A DNA stretch of 51,789 nt, from positions 1 to 51,789 of the forward strand of contig JBEHYN010000018.1 in assembly GCA_048498155.1 (NCBI GenBank), given 5' to 3'. Origin of the DNA: BOG-938 sp048498155. Its GTDB lineage: Bacteria > Pseudomonadota > Alphaproteobacteria > Caulobacterales > Caulobacteraceae. A model generated the notes under the pieces. The model saw nothing but the letters and a program-made list of their open reading frames with translations. It made no database searches and was not told the origin of the DNA. The position numbers and the translations under genes are program-made. How positions within the stretch are numbered: the first letter of the stretch is position 1; the number at the start of each line of letters is the position of its first letter. Of the stretch, positions 17,170 to 29,060 are shown piece after piece.

Positions 17170-18108
17170 ATGGCGCTCGATTCAGGCGCGGTTACAGAAT
17201 CGATCACCCTGGTCGCTCAGGCGCCCATGGGTCGGATCGTCGAAGGCATGGAGCCGTTCATGAGCGGCGGCGCGGGCTTTGGCGGCGCTTTGCGCGCCTT
17301 GCGCGAGGCCCGCGGCCTGAGCCTGCAGGACGTTGCCGACGTCACCCGCATACGCCGCGCTTATCTGGCCGCCCTGGAAGACATGCGGCTGGACCAACTG
17401 CCATCCCGTCCTTTCGTCATCGGTTATGTGCGCGCCTATGCCCAAGCGCTGGGCATCGACCAGGACGAAGCGGTCTGCAAGTTCAAAGAGAACGCGCCGA
17501 GCACCAGTGAGCCGCTGCGCGCTCCCGTCGGAGTCCGTCGTCATCGCGATCCTCGCGTGTCCTTGGCCGCCGCCGCGGCCGCTGTGGTGGTCACGTGCGT
17601 TTTGGCATGGAATCTCGCTCAGCACGCCGTGGCCGGCGACGGCAAGGCCTCGCCGCCGGTTCCACTCGCCGCTTCGACCGCGCCCACGCCGACCGGGCCT
17701 GTGGCCTTGGCCGCCGCTCAGCCCGCGCCGCCGGAATCCGACGTGCCCAAGCCCTACATCACGCCGGGTCTGGCGCCGCCGAGCGCGGCGGCCGACGCTT
17801 CCGGGGGGCCAGCGCAGTTACAGCGCGTGGCCTTCAGCGCCCAGGGCGCCGTCTTCGGCGCGCGCGCCGATCAATCGACCGTTACCCTGCAGGCGCATAA
17901 AGCCGCTTCGATTATCATTCGCGGCATTGACGGAACGGTCTATTTCGCCCGCCAGCTTGCCGCCGGCGAAGCCTACCGGGCGCCCGCTACAGTGAAGGGT
18001 CTTGTGGTCGACGTATCCGATCCCCAAGCCTTCGATATATACGCCAACGGCGCCCTCCAAGGGCAGCTCCAGGCAAACCAGACGCCGTTGACCAAGCTGA
18101 ACGGCTGA
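17170..18108 (+). CDS. RodZ-like helix-turn-helix membrane protein (DUF4115)
   Basis: 312 residues from ATG 17170, with AGGTGGGG upstream. A GTG at 17152 is also possible. A cytoplasmic HTH (about residues 35-105) contains LREARGLSLQDVADVTRIRRAYLAALE and SRPFVIGYVRAYAQALG. One transmembrane helix follows (VSLAAAAAAVVVTCVLAW), then a Pro/Ala-rich periplasmic linker and a C-terminal beta domain ending with LQANQTPLTKLNG, as in DUF4115. RodZ links MreB to the cell wall machinery. This homologue could do the same, though paralogues exist, so I leave the symbol blank. Confidence 0.86.
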   Translation: MALDSGAVTESITLVAQAPMGRIVEGMEPFMSGGAGFGGALRALREARGLSLQDVADVTRIRRAYLAALEDMRLDQLPSRPFVIGYVRAYAQALGIDQDEAVCKFKENAPSTSEPLRAPVGVRRHRDPRVSLAAAAAAVVVTCVLAWNLAQHAVAGDGKASPPVPLAASTAPTPTGPVALAAAQPAPPESDVPKPYITPGLAPPSAAADASGGPAQLQRVAFSAQGAVFGARADQSTVTLQAHKAASIIIRGIDGTVYFARQLAAGEAYRAPATVKGLVVDVSDPQAFDIYANGALQGQLQANQTPLTKLNG

Positions 18109-18142
18109 CTTTTTCGCCCTTCCAGTCTATAAGTTGCGCCTG

Positions 18143-19123
18143 ATGAGCACGACCGGACGATCTCGGCCCTGGTCAAGACGACGAGCGATGGCGCTGCTGT
18201 CGGCTGCGGCCGTGTGGCCTGTACGGGCCGTCAATGCCCAAACACCGACCGTCCCGGTCACCGATCCGCTCGTCTCCGCAGCTGATGACGCGGAGGTGAT
18301 CGACGCCGCTCAGGATGGCAGCGAGCGGATGACAGTTCCGGTGATGGTCAATGGCCAGGGACCCTATTCCTTTATCGTCGATACCGCGTCTGACCGGACA
18401 ACGGTGTCGCAAACCCTCGCCGCGACTTTGAACCTGCCTGCCAAGGGGTCCTTGAGCGTCGACAGCGCCACGGGCCTGGACGTCGTGCCGAGCGTTGAAA
18501 TCGACAGACTGCAGGTGGGCTCGCGCGAGATCAGGGGGATCAGGGCGCCGGTCTTCAGCCAACACAATATCGGTGCGGCCGGGCTGTTGGGCATCGACGC
18601 CCTGGCCGACCAAAACATCGTCATGGACTTCCGCACCAAGCAGATGACGATCCAGCCCAGTTCCGGCCACGATGAGCCTGGCGATATTGTCGTCAGCGGT
18701 CGAAGCCGCTACGGCCAACTGGTCCTGGTCGACGCCTCCGTCGGGGGGCGCGATCTGTTTGTGGTGATCGACACGGGGGGGCAAACCTCTATCGGCAATT
18801 CCGTCCTGCGCAAGCTGGTGCAAAATCATTCGCTTTCCGCCGCCGTCGCCGAGCAGGTCAATGTGCTGAGCGTCAGCGGAGATACGGCGAAGGCCGACAT
18901 CGACGTCCTGGCGCACGTCCGTCTCGGCGGCATCCAGGTCACCAATCTGCCGATCGCCTACGCCGACATCCACACCTTCGACAAACTGGACCTACGCAAC
19001 CATCCTTCAATGCTGCTCGGCATGGATATTCTGCGGAAATTCGACAGGGTGTCGGTGGATTTCAAGGCGCGGCGAGTGCGCTTCCTCCTGCCGAAGGACC
19101 GCCTGGCCCGGATCCCTGACTGA
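18143..19123 (+). CDS. retropepsin-like aspartic protease, exported
   Basis: 326 residues from ATG 18143. A TTG at 18134 is less likely. The N-terminus has SRRRAMALLSAAAVW, a twin-arginine-like or Sec signal. Two copies of the aspartic protease active-site pattern are present: IVDTASDRTTVS and VIDTGGQTSIG, each in an approximately 120-residue lobe, so the chain carries both halves of a pepsin-like dimer. FxLGMDIL closes the second lobe. In the first copy the usual D-T-G is D-T-A, which is tolerated in this family. Substrates are unknown. Confidence 0.85.
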   Translation: MSTTGRSRPWSRRRAMALLSAAAVWPVRAVNAQTPTVPVTDPLVSAADDAEVIDAAQDGSERMTVPVMVNGQGPYSFIVDTASDRTTVSQTLAATLNLPAKGSLSVDSATGLDVVPSVEIDRLQVGSREIRGIRAPVFSQHNIGAAGLLGIDALADQNIVMDFRTKQMTIQPSSGHDEPGDIVVSGRSRYGQLVLVDASVGGRDLFVVIDTGGQTSIGNSVLRKLVQNHSLSAAVAEQVNVLSVSGDTAKADIDVLAHVRLGGIQVTNLPIAYADIHTFDKLDLRNHPSMLLGMDILRKFDRVSVDFKARRVRFLLPKDRLARIPD

Positions 19124-19188
19124 CGTGCGGGTTCGACAAGGCGGGCGAGGGTAGGCTAAGAGCGGCGCTTTCCGGCGTCAGGTTCCCA

Positions 19189-20262
19189 ATGCGTCTGCCT
19201 CAGGCCCGCCTCGATCAGGTGCTCGATCGCTTCCATCAGGTGGAAGCGCGCATGGGCTCGGGCGCGGACGGAGCCGAGATTGTGCGCCTGTCCAAGGAGC
19301 ATGCCGAGCTGAAGCCTGTGGCCGACGCCGTCGAAGCCCTGAGCCGCGCCCGCGCCGAAAGGCCCGAGCTGGAGGATATGGCGCGGTCGGATGATGCCGA
19401 CATGTCGGCCCTGGCGCGTGAGGAGCTGCAGGCGCTGGATGAGCGCTTGCCCCGGTTGGAGCATGAGGTCGCCCTACTGCTGGCCCCCAAGGACAAGGAT
19501 GAGAACGCCTCGGCCATCTTGGAGGTGCGCGCGGGAACTGGCGGCGATGAGGCGGCCCTGTTCGCCGGAGATTTGTTTCGCATGTACCAGCGCTACGCCA
19601 CCTCGCGGGGTTGGCGGGTAGAGGTTGAGAGCGTCTCGGAGGGCGAAATGGGCGGTTACAAGGAAATCATCGCCTCGGTAACCGGCGAGGGCGTGTTCGG
19701 CCGATTGAAGTTTGAAAGCGGCGTGCACCGTGTGCAGCGGGTGCCCGACACTGAGACGCAGGGACGTATTCATACTTCGGCGGCGACCGTCGCCGTGCTG
19801 CCGGAAGCTGAGGATGTGGAGATCGAGATCAACGACGCCGATCTGCGCATCGATACCTACCGTGCCTCCGGGGCCGGCGGCCAGCATGTGAACAAGACAG
19901 ACTCCGCAGTGCGTATCACTCACCTGCCCAGCGGCATCGTTGTGACCTCGTCGGAGAAGTCACAGCACCAAAACCGAGCCAAGGCGATGAAGGTGCTCAA
20001 GGCCAGGCTATACGACCAGCAGCGCACCGCCCTGGACGCCGAACGCGCCGAGGCGCGCAAAAGCCAGGTGGGTTCGGGCGACCGCTCCGAGCGTATCCGC
20101 ACTTACAATTTTCCTCAGGGACGAGTGACAGATCACCGCATAAATTTGACCCTGTACACCTTGCCCAAGGTGATGGAAGGCGACCTCGACGAGATGATTG
20201 AGGCCCTGATCGGCGAGGATCAGGCGGCCCGTCTGGCCATGCTGGAAGACAGCTTTGCCTGA
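19189..20262 (+). CDS. prfA: peptide chain release factor 1
   Basis: 357 residues. RF1 ends translation at UAA and UAG. The stop-codon reading PxT region is near the middle and the catalytic GGQ loop is GAGGQHVNKTDSAVRITH. The C-terminal domain has RTYNFPQGRVTDHRINLTL. Start ATG 19189 gives the normal N-terminus. In many alphaproteobacteria prfA lies directly before prmC. Here three membrane-protein genes separate them by about 3.8 kb. Confidence 0.98.
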   Translation: MRLPQARLDQVLDRFHQVEARMGSGADGAEIVRLSKEHAELKPVADAVEALSRARAERPELEDMARSDDADMSALAREELQALDERLPRLEHEVALLLAPKDKDENASAILEVRAGTGGDEAALFAGDLFRMYQRYATSRGWRVEVESVSEGEMGGYKEIIASVTGEGVFGRLKFESGVHRVQRVPDTETQGRIHTSAATVAVLPEAEDVEIEINDADLRIDTYRASGAGGQHVNKTDSAVRITHLPSGIVVTSSEKSQHQNRAKAMKVLKARLYDQQRTALDAERAEARKSQVGSGDRSERIRTYNFPQGRVTDHRINLTLYTLPKVMEGDLDEMIEALIGEDQAARLAMLEDSFA

Positions 20263-20268
20263 CTTGTC

Positions 20269-21378
20269 CTAGTCCCGAACCGCGTCGGCGCGTTTGGACA
20301 GCACCACTGCGAGCCAGTGCAGGCGCGGCACTTCGGACACGATGGCGATCACGACCACAGTGAGCAGAGTGGAGAACAGGGCGCCGGTGATGCCGAATAT
20401 GGCGTTCCAGAAGCCCAGGGAGACCAGCACCACCACCGGGTCAACGTCCAGCCGTTCGCCTTGAAGGCGCGGCAGCAGCACGCTGTCGATGGCGATCACG
20501 CTGGCTTCCAGGGCCACGCCCATCAGAAGCACCCGCCAGCCGAGATCGAACTGCGCCACGCAAAGCATGACAGGCAGGACCACGGCGGCGGCTGGTCCGA
20601 TGATCGGGACGAACGAGGCAAGAAACACCAGGAAGGCTAGGAACAGGGCGTTGTCCAAGCTCGTCACGCGCATCACGGCCCAAAACACCAGGGCTAGCAG
20701 AGCGCCTTTAAAGGCCTGTAGGCCTATGTAACTCTCAGCCCCCTGGCGCACGCGCTGGAACACCCGCTCGGCGTGGCTGCGTGAATCCGGGGTCTTGAAT
20801 AGACGGTGCAGCTTATCGGCGAAGGTGCGGCGCGAGGCCAGGATGAAACCAAGATAGACGATAACCAGCAGTAGTCCCGTGGCCAGTCTCCGGGCGGCCA
20901 GCAGCAAGCCTATGCCCAGGGGCTTGAAGTCCATGCCTTCGGCCAAGGGATGGTTGGAGAACGGCAGTCCGAAGCGGTCGGATAATTCGTAAACTAGGTC
21001 CTGACTTTTATGGGCCGCTTCCGCCAGGCTTTGGCTGAACTGCGGCGCGGCGTGGTAGATCAGAGCGCCCGAAGCGCCGAGCAGCAGCATGATAAATGCG
21101 AATGCGGCGCCGACGCGCGCCCATTCCGGGGTCTTGGGCGCCCAGCGGCCAACCTGATCGGCCAGGACATCGATTAGGAACAGGGAGAAGATCGCGACGA
21201 TCAATGGCGTCAGAAGATCTTGCAGCCAGTGGGCGGCGGCGAAACAACCCAGCACGGCAAGGATCAGAACGCTGTTGGCCAGGCTCGACCGCGCGGCGGT
21301 GGAGGGGGTGGATGGGGAGGGATTGTAGGCCATTCTTGTTTCGCTCATCCCGAATTCGCACATCGCTTGTGCGTTCAT
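20269..21378 (-). CDS. AI-2E family transporter (UPF0118)
   Basis: 369 residues with about 7-8 predicted membrane helices. The pattern includes LTPLIVAIFSLFLIDVLADQVGR, a large soluble loop (about 115-175), and the conserved C-terminal FIPIIGPAAAV-like block (LASFVPIIGPAAAVVLPV) followed by FWNAIFGITGALFSTLLTVV. Members export varied small molecules or ions. The AI-2 link holds only for a few, so substrate is unknown. In-frame ATGs at 21348 and 21333 are alternative starts. Converges with prfA, 6 bp apart. Confidence 0.88.
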   Translation of the reverse strand: MNAQAMCEFGMSETRMAYNPSPSTPSTAARSSLANSVLILAVLGCFAAAHWLQDLLTPLIVAIFSLFLIDVLADQVGRWAPKTPEWARVGAAFAFIMLLLGASGALIYHAAPQFSQSLAEAAHKSQDLVYELSDRFGLPFSNHPLAEGMDFKPLGIGLLLAARRLATGLLLVIVYLGFILASRRTFADKLHRLFKTPDSRSHAERVFQRVRQGAESYIGLQAFKGALLALVFWAVMRVTSLDNALFLAFLVFLASFVPIIGPAAAVVLPVMLCVAQFDLGWRVLLMGVALEASVIAIDSVLLPRLQGERLDVDPVVVLVSLGFWNAIFGITGALFSTLLTVVVIAIVSEVPRLHWLAVVLSKRADAVRD

Positions 21379-21520
21379 CCTAGGCGGAGCCTTGCCGGTG
21401 CGCTAGCGGGCCGATGAAAGCCTGGGCGGCGGCGGCGCGGCTGGCGCGCGGGCTCGGCTCGCGCTAAGCCCTTCATATTGTTTCGTGCATGAAAAACATA
21501 CTCAGACTGAGCCCTAGGCC

Positions 21521-23173
21521 TTGATCGCTCCTGTCTCCGCCCTTTGGCGCCGTCTGCCGTTGCAGCGGCTCAGACCTGCGATGAGCATATTCGCCGGGAT
21601 GCTAATTCTGATGTCGACCGCCTTCCTCGCAGGTCGCCCTTCCGTGTTCTTCGACACGGACGGCTATTACCTGATGGGCGAGAACCTGACCCAGGTGATC
21701 AAGAGCCTGCCCGAAGCGTTCAAGTCTCACGGAGCCAGCCTGCACGCCGAAGTGTCCGACGACGATCAGATCGATATCGCCATCATGGGCGCCCGCTCGC
21801 CCTATTATGGCTTTCTGCTCTATGTCACCGACAAGATCGGCGGTGCTTGGCTGCTGGCGGCGGTTCAGGCCGCCGCCGCCGCATGGATGATCTATCTGTT
21901 GTGGCGGGTCGCCGCTCCCCAGGCGCCGGACTGGAGCTACTTCGCCTTGAGCGCGGGTCTGGCCGCAGGGTCGACGCTGCCGTTGTTCGCCACCTTCGTC
22001 ATGCCCGATGTGTTCGCCGGCTTGGCGGCGATCGGCCTGGTGCTGCTGACTGTCTATGGCGACCGCTTGGGAGCGGTGAGCAAGGCGGCGGTTGTCTTGC
22101 TCCTGGCCGCCAGCTTCAGCTTCCACACCTCTCATTCCCTCACCATCCTGGCCCTCATTATTCCGGCGGCGGCGATTCTATGGGCGTTCAAGGCGCCGCG
22201 CCGCGCCATACTCTTTGGCGCGGCCCTCGTCCTGACGGCGGCGGCGGCGTCGGTCGTGGCCGGCAAGGCCTATGTCCACGCCTTCGAGATGCGAACTGGC
22301 CACGGACTAGGCCGCCCACCCTTCCTGATGGCCCGCCTTCTGGCCGACGGACCGGGGCGCCTATACCTGAACAAGGCCTGCACCGGGCCGGACACGCCCT
22401 TTATCCTGTGTCGATTCAAGGGCGATGCCTTAGCCCGTTCAGACGATATTCTATGGGAGGACAAGCCAGGCCTGGGCGTGTTCAACGCCGTCAAGCCGCC
22501 CGAGCAGCTGGTGATGGAAAAGCAGGAAGGCGCCTTTGTTCGTGGCGTGATCGCCTATGATCCCGCAGGCGTGGCCGGGGCGGCGCTACGCAATTGGGGT
22601 CGCCAACTGGTCAAGATCTCCTCGCACGATCCCTTGCGCGATCCGCGACAGTTCTTGGCCAACGAATACTGGCAGACCACGCGCCTAGTGGACCTGATCG
22701 CGGACGCGCGCGCGTGTAAACCGATCGGCCCAGGCTGCCGGCCGTTCCTGCGGCCCACGCCGACGAAGTGGTGGCACGTGGCGGTGATCCTGCTGTCCTT
22801 GGCCTATGGGCTGTGGCGTTTCACGCGGCCGGAGGTGATCGCCGCCTTAGCCGACCGCACGCAGCCTTGGTCGCGCGAGGCCGTCCGACTGGCGGCGGCC
22901 GGCGCGATCCTCTTGCTGGCGGTTGTCGTCAATGCGGGGGTGTGCGGCGTGTTGTCGGGCGCATTCTCACGCTACCAGGCCCGCATCATCTGGCTTATCC
23001 CGATGGGGGTCGGACTGATCGCCTGCGCGCTGGGACCCGCATCGGAGCTGGCGGTCGTGCGCGGGTTGATCGAGCGGGTCAGGGCGGGTCCTTGGCGGCA
23101 GGGCGCTCCAGCTCTGCGTTCAGCTCCCCTCCCGCCAGAACTACGATCACCGATAGCCAGATCCAGGCCATGA
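21521..23173 (+). CDS. polytopic membrane protein of unknown function
   Basis: 550 residues with a TTG start in front of a basic N-terminus. About 9-11 membrane segments are visible, for example AMSIFAGMLILMSTAFLAG, AAVVLLLAASFSFHTSHSL and AAAGAILLLAVVVNAGVCGV. A soluble block (about 255-405) includes DTPFILCRFKGDALARSDDILW. The N-terminal FFDTDGYYLMGENL acidic pair just after the first helix recalls GT-C type glycosyltransferases, but I cannot show it. The 3' end overlaps yihY on the other strand by 95 bp. Confidence 0.7.
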   Translation: MIAPVSALWRRLPLQRLRPAMSIFAGMLILMSTAFLAGRPSVFFDTDGYYLMGENLTQVIKSLPEAFKSHGASLHAEVSDDDQIDIAIMGARSPYYGFLLYVTDKIGGAWLLAAVQAAAAAWMIYLLWRVAAPQAPDWSYFALSAGLAAGSTLPLFATFVMPDVFAGLAAIGLVLLTVYGDRLGAVSKAAVVLLLAASFSFHTSHSLTILALIIPAAAILWAFKAPRRAILFGAALVLTAAAASVVAGKAYVHAFEMRTGHGLGRPPFLMARLLADGPGRLYLNKACTGPDTPFILCRFKGDALARSDDILWEDKPGLGVFNAVKPPEQLVMEKQEGAFVRGVIAYDPAGVAGAALRNWGRQLVKISSHDPLRDPRQFLANEYWQTTRLVDLIADARACKPIGPGCRPFLRPTPTKWWHVAVILLSLAYGLWRFTRPEVIAALADRTQPWSREAVRLAAAGAILLLAVVVNAGVCGVLSGAFSRYQARIIWLIPMGVGLIACALGPASELAVVRGLIERVRAGPWRQGAPALRSAPLPPELRSPIARSRP

Positions 23174-24023
23174 AGCCGATCACCGCGCCCAGCGAGCCAT
23201 AGGTCACGCTGAAGCGCGAAAAGTGGCCCACGTACCAGGAAAACAACAGCGAAAGGCCGAGCCATGCCACAGCGCCTGCGCCGCTGCCGGGAGTTATCCA
23301 CCGCCAGCGCGAGCCCCTGCGGCTGGGGCCAAAGCGATAGATCAGCGACAGACCGCTCACTGCGAGCAGCGCCATGATCGGCCAGCGTAGCACGCCCCAC
23401 AGGGCCTCATCCGGTTGCAGACCCACCAGTCCGAGAGCCACGGGCACGGCGACGAGGACCAGGAAGGCGAAGACGAGGACGCTCAGCGCCCCGACGGTGA
23501 ACGCCAGACTGACCAGATTGAGCCTGATGAAGCCGCGCTTTTCAGATTGCTCGTAGGCCACATTCAGCGCCGACATCAGCGCCTTCATGCCGGCATTAGC
23601 GCTCCAGATCGATAAAAGGGCGCCGAGGACGACGGTGGCGCTGAGGTTGGCCTGCTGTTCGGCCGCGATGCGGCTCATTTCGTCGCCGATAAAGGTCAAG
23701 GCGTCGGCGGGCAGCAGGCCGGTGAGGTCCACGAGGTTTGACCGCGCGCCGTCCACATCGCCGAATATGCCATACAGCGACACAAAGGCCGCCATGCCTG
23801 GAAACACAGCCATCATTGCGAAGAAGCTCACGCCGCCGGCGACGGAGACGATGTTGTCCGCATGGAACGCCCGCCACGCCCGCGACAGAGGATCCGCCCA
23901 GCGAGCGGGGAGATGCAGACGCGCGAACCACCGGCCCGCCAGCGCCGGCCAAGCTGCGAGAGTGGGCGCCAATCCCTTCTCGGGCGCGGGCGCTTGGGGC
24001 GAGCGTTGCAATCGGTGGGTCAT
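23079..24023 (-). CDS. YihY/BrkB family inner membrane protein
   Basis: 314 residues from ATG 24021-24023. A longer frame reaching 24239 would run through prmC in antisense and is rejected. Six membrane helices fit the YihY layout. Conserved stretches are AGGVSFFAMMAVFPGMAAFVSLYGIF, SIWSANAGMKALMSALNVAYE and the GGELNAELE ending. The family was once called ribonuclease BN but is a membrane protein of unknown role. The C-terminus overlaps the preceding convergent gene. Divergent from prmC with about 75 bp between starts. Confidence 0.93.
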   Translation of the reverse strand: MTHRLQRSPQAPAPEKGLAPTLAAWPALAGRWFARLHLPARWADPLSRAWRAFHADNIVSVAGGVSFFAMMAVFPGMAAFVSLYGIFGDVDGARSNLVDLTGLLPADALTFIGDEMSRIAAEQQANLSATVVLGALLSIWSANAGMKALMSALNVAYEQSEKRGFIRLNLVSLAFTVGALSVLVFAFLVLVAVPVALGLVGLQPDEALWGVLRWPIMALLAVSGLSLIYRFGPSRRGSRWRWITPGSGAGAVAWLGLSLLFSWYVGHFSRFSVTYGSLGAVIGFMAWIWLSVIVVLAGGELNAELERPAAKDPP

Positions 24024-24097
24024 GATGCAACCAACCCTCAAGCTGCCCTCTCGTTCCGACCTTGCGCGCATCGGCCGGGTCGGGCACAGACCGCCCC

Positions 24098-24952
24098 ATG
24101 AGTGAAAGCCTTGTTCAGGCCTGGACCCGCGCGCGCCGCAGGCTGGAGGTGGCCGGGATCGACGGACCTGTGATCGACGCGCGGCTTCTGCTCGAAGCCG
24201 CCGCGGGCGCCAGCCGCACCGACATCTTGACCGATCCACACCGCAAGCTGAGCGACGAGCAGCTGCTGACCCTGGAGAGCTATCTCGCCCGGCGCGAGGC
24301 GCGCGAGCCAGTTAGCCACATTCTCGGCCGCAAGGGTTTTTGGACCATCGAACTGAAGGTCACGCCCGATGTGCTGACCCCAAGGCCGGACACGGAAACG
24401 GTGGTCGGCGCCGTGCTTAAGGCCCTGCCGGAGGATCAGAACGCGGACATCCTGGATCTGGGCGTAGGCTCCGGGGCCATCCTTCTGGCGATCCTAACCG
24501 AGCGGCCCTTGGCCTACGGCGTGGGCGTGGATATCTCCGCCGCCGCCCTGGAAGTTGCCCGCGAGAACGCCGCCTTGTTGAAGCTGGACGACCGCGCCGC
24601 TTTCCTGCACGCCGAATGGACCCAGGACCAACCGGACGACGCCTTCGACATCGTGGTCTGCAACCCGCCCTATATCCCCACCGGCGATATTGCGGGCTTG
24701 GAGCCCGAAGTCGCCCAGTGCGAGCCCCACCTGGCATTGGACGGCGGGGCGGACGGGCTAGAAGCCTATCGCGCCCTGGCGCCGCAGATTCTCCGCGTGC
24801 TCAAGCCCGGCGCCTTGTTCGCCCTGGAGATCGGTCATGATCAGGGCAAGGCGGTCCAGGCCCTGATGGAGAAGGCCGGAGCGGACCAGGTCACTGTGCA
24901 GGGCGACCTCGGTGGGCGGGATCGTGCAGTGTTGGGTCGCAAACGATCCTGA
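24098..24952 (+). CDS. prmC: release factor glutamine methyltransferase
   Basis: 284 residues from ATG 24098. An in-frame TTG at 24062 adds 12 residues lacking family support. PrmC methylates the Gln of the GGQ loop in RF1 and RF2. N-terminal helical domain with VSHILGRKGFW, SAM motif LDLGVGSGAILLAIL, catalytic NPPYIPTGDI. This is a full set of PrmC hallmarks. SAM motif I has V instead of the common C (GVGSG). It serves the prfA product encoded about 4 kb upstream. Confidence 0.97.
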   Translation: MSESLVQAWTRARRRLEVAGIDGPVIDARLLLEAAAGASRTDILTDPHRKLSDEQLLTLESYLARREAREPVSHILGRKGFWTIELKVTPDVLTPRPDTETVVGAVLKALPEDQNADILDLGVGSGAILLAILTERPLAYGVGVDISAAALEVARENAALLKLDDRAAFLHAEWTQDQPDDAFDIVVCNPPYIPTGDIAGLEPEVAQCEPHLALDGGADGLEAYRALAPQILRVLKPGALFALEIGHDQGKAVQALMEKAGADQVTVQGDLGGRDRAVLGRKRS

Positions 24953-25222
24953 CGGACATTCGCAACAAACCCCTTGGAAATTCTCGACTCATTGGTTAGA
25001 CCATTGGTGTCTTCACCCAAATCGCCGGACTGAGCGCTTCCTCGAAGTGCAGAGGCCACCGGCTAGGCGCGCACGCAGTCTTGCGGAACGCCGGAGTGGG
25101 AAACCGGGCGCTATTGCGGCCCGTGGCTGGTGCGCCGGCCGCAGGCGCGGACGCCCGACTAAGGCATCTCGATTGCAACGCTTGGGACTGTCCGCAAGCG
25201 GCATCGATACGGTCAGCGATAG
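24953..25222. other. 270-bp spacer upstream of the DUF4167 gene
   Basis: No reading frame with protein-like features is seen. It holds the promoter for the next gene and perhaps a long leader. I found no convincing hairpin-plus-T tract or known riboswitch core. Confidence 0.4.
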
Positions 25223-26167
25223 ATGAGAGATTTCAAGGGTATGAAGCGGCAGCGCGGCCGCAACCGGGGTGGAAACTCCGGCGGCGGCAATGGCGGCAAG
25301 CCTCAGCACAACGTCAACCGCGCCTTCGACTCCAATGGGCCGGACGGGGTCAAGATCCGCGGCAACGCCCAGCACGTGTTCGAAAAGTACCAACAGTTGG
25401 CGCGCGACGCCTCGTCGGGGGGCGACCGGGTCCTGGCCGAGGGTTACCTGCAGCACGCCGAGCACTATTTCCGGGTTCTTCGCGCGGTGCAGCCCCTGCG
25501 TCCGCCCTCCGATTTCCTTGGGCGTGAGACCTTCACCTCGGGCTACGACATCGACTTCGAGGACGAGAGCAACAACAACTTCAGCGAAGAGCCGGTTTCC
25601 GAAGGCGAGAACCAGGCGACCGAGGGCGATGGCCAGAGCCAGGATAGCCGCAGCGAGCAGCCCTACCGCAACGACCAGAACCGCGGTGATCAGAACCAGA
25701 ACCGGGGCGACCGGGAGTGGCAGAACCGCGATCAGAACCGCGATCAAAATCAGAACCGCGACCGCAACTTCAATCGCGATCAGCAGCGTCCCCGCGATGA
25801 TCAACAACGCGCCCGCGACGACCGTCCCCGCGACGACCGTCCCCGTGATGAGCGCCCGCGCGAGGATCGACCCCGCGAGGAACGACAGCGCGATCGTTAT
25901 CCGCTGCGGGCGGACCGCTACGACCGTCAGCCCCGCGAGGAGCGCGACCCCCTGGCGGTGGTCGAGCCGGAAACCACGCCGCTGACCAGCGCCGTCTCCA
26001 GTAGTGAGCCGCAACTGCGCTCTCAAGACGGCGCCCTGAGCCCGGCGCCCGCCTTCCTGCAGTCGCGCGCCGAACGCACGGAAACTCCCGAAGCCGCCGA
26101 GCCCCGCCGCCCCCGCCGTCCCCGCGCGCCCCGCGGCGAGGCCAAGGCGGAGACGGAAGAGGTCTGA
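25223..26167 (+). CDS. DUF4167 protein with long charged low-complexity tail
   Basis: 314 residues. The conserved N-terminal domain (about 1-105) has KRQRGRNRGG and NAQHVFEKYQQLARDA then GYLQHAEHYFRVLRA, defining DUF4167. From about residue 150 to 240 the chain is made of Arg/Asp/Asn/Gln repeats (RDQNQNRD, RPRDDRPRDERPRED type), which should be disordered. RNA binding is suggested by composition only. ATG 25241 (KRQRGRN) is an alternative start. The gene sits between prmC and clpB, a neighbourhood I believe common in this group. Confidence 0.92.
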   Translation: MRDFKGMKRQRGRNRGGNSGGGNGGKPQHNVNRAFDSNGPDGVKIRGNAQHVFEKYQQLARDASSGGDRVLAEGYLQHAEHYFRVLRAVQPLRPPSDFLGRETFTSGYDIDFEDESNNNFSEEPVSEGENQATEGDGQSQDSRSEQPYRNDQNRGDQNQNRGDREWQNRDQNRDQNQNRDRNFNRDQQRPRDDQQRARDDRPRDDRPRDERPREDRPREERQRDRYPLRADRYDRQPREERDPLAVVEPETTPLTSAVSSSEPQLRSQDGALSPAPAFLQSRAERTETPEAAEPRRPRRPRAPRGEAKAETEEV

Positions 26168-26185
26168 GGCTATTCAGAATTGAGC

Positions 26186-26343
26186 GTCCTTCCCCCTCGA
26201 TGGGGGAAGGGTAGGGATGGGGGTGGCCGCGCTGCGTTCTAATGATGAAACGCGAGAGGCGATTCCGCCTCACGCGCTCGTTTCTTAGGCCCACTGCCTC
26301 CACCCCCACTCCCGACCTCTCCCCCATCGAGGGGGAGAGGAGA
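26186..26343. repeat. palindromic intergenic repeat, copy 1
   Basis: Left part GTCCTTCCCCCTC...GGGGGAAGGGTAGGGATGGG (26186-26222) is itself a hairpin. The right part (26300-26343) carries CACCCCCACTCCC then CTCTCCCCCATCGAGGGGGAGAGG, another hairpin. The two ends are mutually complementary over GGGATGGGGGTG/CACCCCCACTCCC. A second copy with the same layout is at 33984-34140. Confidence 0.88.
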
Positions 26344-26454
26344 CATGAACTTACATCACCCCTTGTGTGACTTCGGCGCCACACCTAAATGCGCTCCCAT
26401 GCGGGGCGATGCCTGATAGGGTCGCTCGCGCGGTGTCGCCATCAAGGGGCCTTT

Positions 26455-29034
<2,580 letters not shown>

Positions 29035-29060
29035 GGCGCTGGATATGCTAAGGTGAAGCC

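Noticed and set aside
24023..24239. N-terminal extension of the YihY frame
   Set aside because: It would cover the start of prmC on the other strand and is Arg/Pro-rich without family similarity. ATG 24021-24023 gives a normal N-terminus.
24953..25222. Riboswitch or structured RNA before the DUF4167 gene
   Set aside because: No recognised riboswitch core or terminator-like hairpin could be seen by eye.
25013..26026. Long minus-strand open frame of about 337 codons over the DUF4167 gene
   Set aside because: It is a shadow of the repetitive, high-GC charged tail. Its product is a run of Val/Leu/Ala/Ile repeats with no recognisable family, and the plus strand has the real DUF4167 protein.
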